Positions 57,634-64,000 of a stretch of 64,000 bases of DNA are shown here, piece after piece (position 1 is the first letter of the stretch; every line of letters starts with the position of its first letter). Where the stretch lies: positions 434,001-498,000 of the forward strand of contig NZ_JAINRC010000002.1 of NCBI RefSeq assembly GCF_020400655.1. Reading direction: 5' to 3'. The notes under the pieces are model-generated. The model was not told the DNA's origin. It did no database searches and saw nothing but the letters and a program-made list of their open reading frames with translations. A program made the translations under genes and the position numbers. The stretch is from Streptomyces spinosus (lineage in GTDB: Bacteria > Actinomycetota > Actinomycetes > Streptomycetales > Streptomycetaceae).

Positions 57634-58491
57634 TCACTCGGGCTGGTGTTCCGGGCCTCCGAAGTCCGGGCTCGTGTAGTCGGGGCTGGTGAAGCTGGGA
57701 CGGTCGGTCGCGGTGCCGTCGCCGGGACTGCTGAAGCCGGGGCGGTCGTAACCGAGGCGCGGTATGCGGCCGGTCGGTGCGGGCGGGATCGACGGATGAC
57801 CGGCGGTCGTGCCGGGCTCGGCGAGTGCCTCCCGCAGGAAGGGCAGGATGCCGCGCTCCAGCAGGGCGTCCCGCCACGCCTCCCTGGCCCTGGCCAGCTC
57901 CTCGCGGGCCGCGTCCCGTGCCCGGTCGTCCGCCGGGGTGCTGTTGCGCAGAGCGGTGAGCAGCAGTCCGGCCGCGGCGACGAGGACGGTCGCCGCGGTG
58001 ATGGCGCCGAACACCCACCCGGCGGTGAGCATGGTCCGGGCGAAGGTCTGGCCGGGGTCCAGCGCCTTCAGGATGTAGCCGACGAGCAGGAAGATCACCG
58101 CGGCGGTCCCGGAGAGGACGGGAGCCAGGACGGCGATGACCGCGACAGCGCCCGCGCCGGTGCTCTCGGCGGCCTCCCCGAGGGCGGTGGCGAGACCGGC
58201 GGCGGTCGAACCGGGGCTGTCCTCCTCGGAGTTGCCGACGGCCGGCGGTCGGGACAGCGCCGGGTGACGCTGTTCGTCGCGCAGCTTGACGTAGTGCTGG
58301 TACTCGGCCGCCGCCGCTTCCGTGATCAGGGCGGAGGCGGCGAGCGCCATGGTGCGCAGTTGCTCGGAGTTGAGCCGCTGTCCGACAGCGGCCAGTTCCG
58401 GTCGGTGCGGTGCGGAGCGCAGCGCCTCATCGAGGAGCCGCTCGAATTCCTGGCGGTCCTCGCTCTGCAGGTGCTGCGGAACGCTGTTCAT
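57634..58491 (-). CDS. hypothetical membrane protein
   Basis: The 285-residue protein has an N-terminal helical region rich in Glu, Arg and Ala (1-80), two hydrophobic segments (VAVIAVLAPVLSGTAAVIFLLVGYIL near 115-140 and WVFGAITAATVLVAAAGLLLTAL near 157-179) and a charged helix. A low-complexity tail with repeats of SPDYTSPDF follows. I chose the ATG at 58491 behind GGGGG. No family recognised. Confidence 0.6.
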   Translation of the reverse strand: MNSVPQHLQSEDRQEFERLLDEALRSAPHRPELAAVGQRLNSEQLRTMALAASALITEAAAAEYQHYVKLRDEQRHPALSRPPAVGNSEEDSPGSTAAGLATALGEAAESTGAGAVAVIAVLAPVLSGTAAVIFLLVGYILKALDPGQTFARTMLTAGWVFGAITAATVLVAAAGLLLTALRNSTPADDRARDAAREELARAREAWRDALLERGILPFLREALAEPGTTAGHPSIPPAPTGRIPRLGYDRPGFSSPGDGTATDRPSFTSPDYTSPDFGGPEHQPE

Positions 58492-58678
58492 GTGCATCCC
58501 CCGATGCTCCGTAGGGCTTGGGGCTCGCACGCCGGCGAGCCGTCGGGCAGAAACGGAGGGGAGCCTGCTACGGATAAGCCGATGGTAGAGCCGTGACGGC
58601 GCGCGGTGACAGGGGATTGCCGGAAATTGCGGTCCGGCCTGCGCGTACGCGGCCGGGCGATGCCTGCCGGCCGAACAG

Positions 58679-59758
58679 TCAGCCGTCCAAGGGAAGTTGC
58701 TGGACCAGCAGTTTCCCGGCCATGGTCACTCCGCCGTCCATGGCGATGGCGAGCCCGTCGGCGTAGACGTGCGGCCCCTCGACGACCGGGCGGGTGCTCT
58801 CCTCGCCGTCCTCGGAGCCGACCTGGCCGAGGAGGTAGGGGATGGGGCTGTGCCCGTGAACGACCCGGGTGCCGCCGTACGTATCGAGGAGCGAGCGTAC
58901 GGCGTCGGAGCCGCCCTCGTCGCGGAAGGAGAAGCGTTTGGTGAACTTGCGGAACAGGTCCCAGACCTCGTCGGCGTCGTTGCGGGTCAGAGCCTCGCGG
59001 ACGGTGTCGTTGACCGCTTCGATGGAGTCGCCGTAGTCGAGGTAGGCGGTGGTGTCCGAGTGGAGGAGCAGATAACCGTCGACCTCCTCGACGGCGTCGA
59101 GGCGGGCCATCCACTGCAGATGGTGGTCCTGGAGGCGGTCCATGTCGGTCTTCTGGCCGCCGTTGAGCAGCCAGGCCGCCTGGAAGGTGGCGGTGCCCGC
59201 GCCGGAGGTGACGGGCGTGTCGCCGAACCGCTTGGCACCGAGGAGCAGCAGCTCGTGGTTGCCCATGAGGGCCTTGCAGTAACCCCCGGCCGCCGCTGCC
59301 TCGGCGGACAGCCGCATGACCAGGTCGATGACGCCGATGCCGTCCGGGCCGCGGTCGGTGAAGTCGCCGAGGAACCACAGCCGGGCGGTGCCGGCGCACC
59401 ACTGGCCCGAGGCGTCGATCAGGCCCTGTTCCTGCAGGGCCGCCACCAGCTCGTCCAGGTAGCCGTGGACGTCACCGACGACATAGAGCGGGCCGGGCCC
59501 GGCCGCGGGCTGCGGGGCCGGGGCGGCGGGGGCGGGGTCGACGGGGAGCTGGAGGGTGTCGCCGCGGTTGATGACGGGCAGGTCGCGCTGGGTCGGGGTG
59601 TAGCCCTCGGGGTACGCCTCGTCGGCGGGCGGTACGACGTCGCCGGGGTGGACGTGCTGGACGTAGGGACCGGTCTCGTGGACGTACGCGGGTACCCGGA
59701 AATCGCGCAGCGTCGCCGTCCGCTCCGCCTCGGGTCCCTGACCGGCCCCCTGAGTCAT
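58679..59758 (-). CDS. metallophosphoesterase (calcineurin-like, PPP-type)
   Basis: The 359-residue protein has the metal-binding motifs VVGDVHGYLDE (near residue 92), FLGDFTDRGPDG (near 126) and MGNHELLLL (near 157), plus VVHGHSPIPYL near 291. These match the serine/threonine and diadenosine tetraphosphatase branch. The first 85 residues are a variable Pro-rich segment. The substrate, protein or ApnA-type nucleotide, cannot be told apart here. The gap 59759-60056 holds no gene. Confidence 0.85.
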   Translation of the reverse strand: MTQGAGQGPEAERTATLRDFRVPAYVHETGPYVQHVHPGDVVPPADEAYPEGYTPTQRDLPVINRGDTLQLPVDPAPAAPAPQPAAGPGPLYVVGDVHGYLDELVAALQEQGLIDASGQWCAGTARLWFLGDFTDRGPDGIGVIDLVMRLSAEAAAAGGYCKALMGNHELLLLGAKRFGDTPVTSGAGTATFQAAWLLNGGQKTDMDRLQDHHLQWMARLDAVEEVDGYLLLHSDTTAYLDYGDSIEAVNDTVREALTRNDADEVWDLFRKFTKRFSFRDEGGSDAVRSLLDTYGGTRVVHGHSPIPYLLGQVGSEDGEESTRPVVEGPHVYADGLAIAMDGGVTMAGKLLVQQLPLDG

Positions 59759-60056
59759 CAGACCCCTCCACCATCGCGCCGCATCTGCACCGCTTCGGAC
59801 TGCCTGGTCGCAGCGGTCCGCGGTGTCGTGGGCCCATCATAGGAACGCGCGTCGCGCCGTGTGATGACCCAGGGGTGGTGAATCGGAACAAGACGCCAGT
59901 TCACCGTGGCATTCGCCCCGTTTGGGCAGATGTTCGACCGGCTGTTCGCCGGCCGGGCCCTCGGCCCACCGGGTCCGCCCCGCCCGCGGTGCGCCGAAGG
60001 GTCACCCTGAGCCGCACCGGCCTGGTCCCCGCGGAGGGTCGGTGCGGCGGGCGGTG

Positions 60057-61169
60057 CTACGTGTCGTCCGGTGTACGTGGCGGGCTGACGGTCGTGCGCG
60101 GGGACCGCCGCTGGGACGAGGTGCGCACGATCAGTTCCGTCGGTATGACCTGCTCGACCGGCTGGTCCGACTCGACGCCCTCGATGGCGTCGATGAGGAG
60201 CTGGACGACGGCGGTGCCGATGCGGCGCGGCTTCAGGGACAGGGTGGTGATGGGCGGTTCGGTGCTGGCGTACACGGTGGACTCGCTGCAGCACACGAGC
60301 AGCAGGTCGTCGGGGACGCGCAGGCCGTAGCGTCGGGCGGCGGCGAGCAGGTCGGTGCCGTTGGGGTCGAACAGCCCGTAGACCGCGTCGGGCCGGTCGG
60401 GGCGGGCGAGCAGCCGGTCGGCGGCGACGGCGCCCGCGCACGGGTCGTGGGCCGGGTAGGCCTCGTAGACGGGGTCCTGGCCGACCCGCTCGCACCAGCG
60501 TAGGTACGCGGTGGTCGACAGGTGGGTGTACGTGTCCGTCGTGGTGCCCGTGAGCAGGCCGATGCGGCGGGCCCCGGCGGCGGCGAGGTGGTCGAGGATG
60601 CCGAGTACGGCGGCCTCGTGGTCGTTGTCCACCCAGGCGGTCACGGGGAGCGCGCCGGCCGGGCGGCCGTCCGAGACGACCGGCAGTCCCTGCCGGACCA
60701 GCTCGCTGACCACCGGGTCCTGGTCGGAGGGATCGATGACGACCGTGCCGTCCAGGGCGACGTTGGACCAGACGTCGTGGCGCGAGGTCGCGGGCAGGAT
60801 GACCAGGGCGTAACCGCGGGCGAGCGCGGCCGAGGTCGCGGCCCGGGCCATCTCGGCGAAGTAGGCGAACTCCGTGAAGGTGAAAGGTTCATCCCCGTAC
60901 GTGGTCACGGTCAGGCCGATCAGACCCGACTTGCCGGTACGGAGGGTGCGGGCGGCCGCCGACGGCCGGTACCCGAGCCGGTCGGCGACCTCGCGGACAT
61001 GGCGCCGGGTGGCATCCGGGAGCCGGCCCTTGCCGTTGAGGGCGTCGGACACGGTCGTGATGGAGACCCCGGCGGCGGCGGCGACGTCCCTGATGCCCGC
61101 CCGACCCGGCCGGCTGCCTCGACGTGAGGTTTCCGCGCGGCTCACCTGGTGCTTCCCTGCTGCTGTCAT
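60057..61169 (-). CDS. LacI-family transcriptional regulator
   Basis: The 370-residue protein has the LacI helix-turn-helix IRDVAAAAGVSITTVSDALNG (about 25-45) with the hinge RPSAAARTLRTGKSG and a sugar-binding-like effector domain. A 23-residue N-terminal extension precedes the DNA-binding domain. The ATG at 61169 starts MTAAGKHQVSRAE. Its target is unknown. It is divergent from the hisC-like gene, with palindromic elements in the gap. Confidence 0.88.
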   Translation of the reverse strand: MTAAGKHQVSRAETSRRGSRPGRAGIRDVAAAAGVSITTVSDALNGKGRLPDATRRHVREVADRLGYRPSAAARTLRTGKSGLIGLTVTTYGDEPFTFTEFAYFAEMARAATSAALARGYALVILPATSRHDVWSNVALDGTVVIDPSDQDPVVSELVRQGLPVVSDGRPAGALPVTAWVDNDHEAAVLGILDHLAAAGARRIGLLTGTTTDTYTHLSTTAYLRWCERVGQDPVYEAYPAHDPCAGAVAADRLLARPDRPDAVYGLFDPNGTDLLAAARRYGLRVPDDLLLVCCSESTVYASTEPPITTLSLKPRRIGTAVVQLLIDAIEGVESDQPVEQVIPTELIVRTSSQRRSPRTTVSPPRTPDDT

Positions 61170-61621
61170 GGCGAGCCGATAGTAGGGCTCATGCGGTGGG
61201 GTAGTGCGGACGCATATGCACGCGTTGACAGGCACGTTTCTGCATGGTCATTGGGTGTCAACTTCCTTGGAAACCAAGGTTGTTGAGCGATCCAATAGTA
61301 AGACGTGACTTGTCGACGCGGATGGACCTACCAAGTCCCCGATGTCTCGAAGAGGTCTCAACTCACCTGCACGGGGGACGCGCGCCACGGCGCAAGCTAC
61401 CGGCGCATAGATATATGTACGGCGCGCCCCCCGAAACGTACGCCTTCGTACGAGGATGCCCTTGATGTCGGCCGATGACGTGAGCTTCGCCTCTTACCGC
61501 CGGGGCGGTCGCATTTCTCGGGGTTCCGAACCTGTTCGCAGCGGCGCTGAATCCTCTTAAGGTGTGGAGTATTGGAGTCGGCGGTGTCGACGGGCCGCCG
61601 GTGGTCGCGAGGAGGACTGCG
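61170..61621. other. 452-base gene-free gap between divergent lacI and hisC-like genes
   Basis: I see no gene. The gap has a GTTGACA (61224-61230) / TGTCAAC (61256-61262) pair and CCTTGG-AAA-CCAAGG (61265-61279). Near 61240-61345 the sequence is noticeably less GC-rich than its surroundings. GAGGAGGA at 61610-61617 is the hisC ribosome-binding site. The repeats may be regulator sites. Confidence 0.55.
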
Positions 61622-62701
61622 GTGAGCGAGACGAGCCCCAAGCTGCGCGCCGAGCTGGAGGGTATCCCCACCTACAAGCCGGGCAAGCCGGCCGCGGCCG
61701 GCGGGCAGGCCGCCTACAAGCTGTCCTCCAACGAGAACCCGTACCCGCCGCTGCCCGGTGTGCTGGAGAGCGTGAGCGCGGCGGCCTGCGACTTCAACCG
61801 TTACCCGGACATGGCCTGCACCGGACTGATGAACGAGCTGTCCGACCGTTTCGGTGTGCCGCTCTCCGACCTGGCCACCGGCACCGGCTCGGTGGGTGTC
61901 GCCCAGCAGCTGATCCAGGCCACCAGCGGCCCCGGCGACGAGGTGATCTACGCCTGGCGGTCGTTCGAGGCGTATCCGATCATCACGCAGATCAGCGGCG
62001 CCCGCTCGGTGCAGGTGCCGCTGACGCCGGGCGATGTGCACGACCTGGACGCGATGGCGGACGCGATCACCGACCGGACCCGGCTGGTCTTCGTCTGCAA
62101 CCCCAACAACCCGACCGGCACGGTGGTGCGACGGGCCGAGCTGGAACGGTTCCTCGACCGGGTGCCCACCGATGTGCTGGTGGTGCTGGACGAGGCCTAC
62201 CGGGAGTTCATCCGCGACCCCGAGGTGCCCGACGGTGTCGAGCTGTACCGGAAGCGGCCCAACGTCTGTGTCCTGCGGACCTTCTCCAAGGCGTACGGGC
62301 TGGCCGGGCTGCGCGTCGGTTTCGCGATCGCCCATGAGTCGGTGGCGGCGGCGCTGCGCAAGACGGCGGTGCCGTTCGGAGTGAGCCAGCTGGCCCAGGA
62401 GGCCGCGATCGCTTCGCTGCGGGCCGAGGACGAGCTGCTGGGCCGGGTGGGCTCGCTGGTGTGCGAGCGCACGCGCGTGGTCGACGCGCTCCGGGCCCAG
62501 GGCTGGACGGTGCCGGAGACGCAGGCGAACTTCGTGTGGCTGCGGCTGGGGGAGAGCACCGTCCCGTTCGCGCAGGCCTGCGAGGAGCACGGCGTGGTGA
62601 TCCGGCCGTTCCCGGGTGAGGGTGTGCGGGTGACCGTCGGGGAGGCCGAGGCCAACGACATCTTCCTGAAGGTGGCGGAGGCGTTCCGCAAGAGCCTGTA
62701 G
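61622..62701 (+). CDS. hisC: histidinol-phosphate/aromatic aminotransferase
   Basis: The 359-residue PLP aminotransferase (fold type I) has [33 protein letters not shown] and the PLP lysine in [15 protein letters not shown] near residue 222. It starts at a GTG at 61622 behind GAGGAGGA. It is not in a his operon, so it may be the HisC2-type enzyme acting on phenylalanine or another aromatic substrate. The exact substrate is inferred. Confidence 0.82.
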   Translation: MSETSPKLRAELEGIPTYKPGKPAAAGGQAAYKLSSNENPYPPLPGVLESVSAAACDFNRYPDMACTGLMNELSDRFGVPLSDLATGTGSVGVAQQLIQATSGPGDEVIYAWRSFEAYPIITQISGARSVQVPLTPGDVHDLDAMADAITDRTRLVFVCNPNNPTGTVVRRAELERFLDRVPTDVLVVLDEAYREFIRDPEVPDGVELYRKRPNVCVLRTFSKAYGLAGLRVGFAIAHESVAAALRKTAVPFGVSQLAQEAAIASLRAEDELLGRVGSLVCERTRVVDALRAQGWTVPETQANFVWLRLGESTVPFAQACEEHGVVIRPFPGEGVRVTVGEAEANDIFLKVAEAFRKSL

Positions 62702-62924
62702 TCCCGGGGCGGCTCCCGCATCTGGTGCGGACTCGCGAGGCGGCATTTCTTCGTCGCGCGAATCCGCACCCGGCTCCATGATCTGACGGGCGTCCGTTCC
62801 ACGTGCAACCGAGACGCTCGTGCCCGAAACGCGCACTCCCTGGCTGTCATGCCCTTGACACGGCGGCTCTGGAGGGTACCCCCCTGCACAGTCCGAAAAT
62901 CAGTGCGTCATAATGGCTTGTGAA

Positions 62925-62940
62925 TGTGAACGCTTTCACA
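62925..62940. promoter_or_regulatory. Rex operator upstream of cydA
   Basis: TGTGAACGCTTTCACA matches the redox-sensor Rex operator consensus TGTGAACNNNTTCACA exactly. It lies 82 bp ahead of the cydA start, as in S. coelicolor, where Rex represses cydABCD until NADH/NAD+ rises. The rest of 62702-62924 shows no gene. Confidence 0.9.
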
Positions 62941-63022
62941 AGCGCGTCCCGTTTGCTCCGTATGTGTGCAACAAAAGGGGCAAACCGCCGCTGCACCACG
63001 CCGTAGTAAGGAGAGTGACGAC

Positions 63023-64000
63023 GTGGACCTGGCTCTGGCGCCGGAGACCCTGGCGCGCTGGCAGTTCGGTATCACCACCGTCTACCACTTCCTGTTCGTT
63101 CCGCTGACGATCTCCTTGGCCGCGCTCACGGCCGGGCTGCAGACGGCCTGGGTGCGCACGGAGAAGGAGAAGTACCTCAGGGCGACGAAGTTCTGGGGCA
63201 AGCTCTTCCTGATCAACATCGCGATGGGCGTGGTCACCGGCATCGTGCAGGAGTTCCAGTTCGGCATGAACTGGTCCGACTACTCGCGTTTCGTCGGTGA
63301 CATCTTCGGCGCCCCGCTCGCCTTCGAGGCGCTGATCGCCTTCTTCTTCGAGTCCACCTTCATCGGGCTGTGGATCTTCGGCTGGGACAAGCTGCCCAAG
63401 AAGATCCATCTGGCCTGCATCTGGATGGTCTCGATGGGCACCGTCCTGTCGGCATACTTCATCCTCGCGGCGAACTCCTGGATGCAGCACCCGGTCGGCT
63501 ACAAGATCGACAAGGCCAGGGGGCGGGCCGAGCTGACCGACTTCTGGGCCGTGCTGACCCAGAACACCGCCCTCAGCCAGGCCTTCCACACCCTGTCCGC
63601 GGCGTTCCTGACCGGTGGCGCCTTCATGGTGGGCATCTCCGCCTACCACCTGGCCCGCAAGAAGCACATCCGCGAGATGAAGACCTCGCTGCGGCTCGGC
63701 CTGGTCACCGTGGTCATCGCCGGTCTGCTCACCGCGGTCAGCGGCGACACCCTCGGCAAGGTGATGTTCAAGCAGCAGCCGATGAAGATGGCCGCCGCCG
63801 AGGCGCTGTGGGACGGCCAGAAGCCGGCGCCGTTCTCGATCTTTGCCTATGGCGACGTGGACAAGGGCCACAACTCCGTGGCCATCGAGATCCCGGGTCT
63901 GCTGTCCTTCCTCGCGGACGACAGCTTCAGCTCGTACGTGCCCGGCATCAACGACGTGAACAAGGCCGAGCAGCAGAAGTTCGGGCCCGGTGACTACCGG
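63023..64000 (+). CDS. cydA: cytochrome bd ubiquinol oxidase subunit I, 3' end outside window
   Basis: The first 326 codons of CydA are present. This subunit holds the haems of the high-affinity oxidase used under low oxygen. The start is a GTG at 63023 behind AAGGAG. LALAPETLARWQFGITTVYHFLFVPLTISLAALTAG (given in parts) carries the conserved quinol-oxidase beginning and the haem-ligand His. GIVQEFQFGMNWSDYSRFVGDIFG and AFFFESTFIGLWIFGW are further signatures. The gene runs off the right edge. Confidence 0.95.
   Translation, partial: MDLALAPETLARWQFGITTVYHFLFVPLTISLAALTAGLQTAWVRTEKEKYLRATKFWGKLFLINIAMGVVTGIVQEFQFGMNWSDYSRFVGDIFGAPLAFEALIAFFFESTFIGLWIFGWDKLPKKIHLACIWMVSMGTVLSAYFILAANSWMQHPVGYKIDKARGRAELTDFWAVLTQNTALSQAFHTLSAAFLTGGAFMVGISAYHLARKKHIREMKTSLRLGLVTVVIAGLLTAVSGDTLGKVMFKQQPMKMAAAEALWDGQKPAPFSIFAYGDVDKGHNSVAIEIPGLLSFLADDSFSSYVPGINDVNKAEQQKFGPGDYR

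Noticed and set aside
61244..61465. 73-codon frame in the lacI-hisC gap
   Set aside because: No ribosome-binding site, no G/C third-position bias, no homology recognised; it spans the less GC-rich leader.
62796..62809. GTTCCACGTGCAAC in the cydA leader as a parS
   Set aside because: Two mismatches, one breaking the palindrome; too weak to claim.

Overview
This is the chromosomal origin region of a Streptomyces. The sequence is very GC-rich with strong third-position G/C bias, many genes start with GTG, and the order dciA-recF-gnd-dnaN-oriC-dnaA-rpmH-rnpA-yidD-yidC-jag-rsmG-parA-parB is the one known around Streptomyces oriC. The sporulation genes ssgR/ssgA, FemX, SigM with its anti-sigma factor, and many copies of the Streptomyces parS palindrome GTTTCACGTGAAAC agree. 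The nearest family I can name is that of S. coelicolor/S. griseus; I cannot fix the species.

Layout. 1-4169 (minus strand): leader of a gyrB expected just left of the window, dciA, recF, a 6-phosphogluconate dehydrogenase and dnaN. 4170-5174: oriC, about 20 DnaA-box-like nonamers. 5175-7121: dnaA, with two DnaA boxes beside its promoter. 7518-13558 (plus): rpmH, rnpA, yidD, yidC, jag, rsmG, parA, parB. 13780-17654: a GNAT protein, trxBA behind a textbook SigR promoter, and sigM with its anti-sigma gene. 17680-26006: an envelope cluster (pseudokinase, MurJ, DUF6049 protein) and tRNA CCA-adding enzyme. 26099-36862: MFS exporter, PadR regulator plus inositol-phosphate synthase, bifunctional penicillin-binding protein, a GT87-like membrane protein, a PLP protein, FemX and a small membrane protein. 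37136-42351: rpsF-ssb-rpsR-rplI, a MATE exporter and dnaB. 42458-53415: accessory and regulatory genes (serine hydrolase, GNATs, MarR/MFS pair, GlcG/HbpS-like protein, NUDIX, LysR, trans-sulfuration enzyme, PtpA-like phosphatase, cupin) ending with ssgR. 53515-64000: ssgA, a YibE/F protein, TPP-riboswitch-controlled thiC, a metallophosphoesterase, a LacI regulator, a hisC-like aminotransferase and the first part of cydA behind a Rex operator.

How it works together. The left third carries initiation (oriC, DnaA, DnaN), the helicase loader DciA with its helicase DnaB, recombination (RecF) and segregation (ParA, ParB, parS). The central part is dominated by peptidoglycan synthesis (MurJ, PBP, FemX) and redox/envelope stress control (SigR promoter, thioredoxin, SigM). 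Nine perfect parS sites and three one-mismatch sites lie right of oriC from 11162 to 55637.

The most unusual signals are regulatory: parS palindromes built into transcription terminators, into two coding frames, and into the long arm of the thiC TPP riboswitch; a DnaA-box-like cluster ahead of dnaB; and a perfect 31-bp palindrome ahead of padR-ino1. I saw no tRNA, rRNA, insertion sequence, prophage or CRISPR array.
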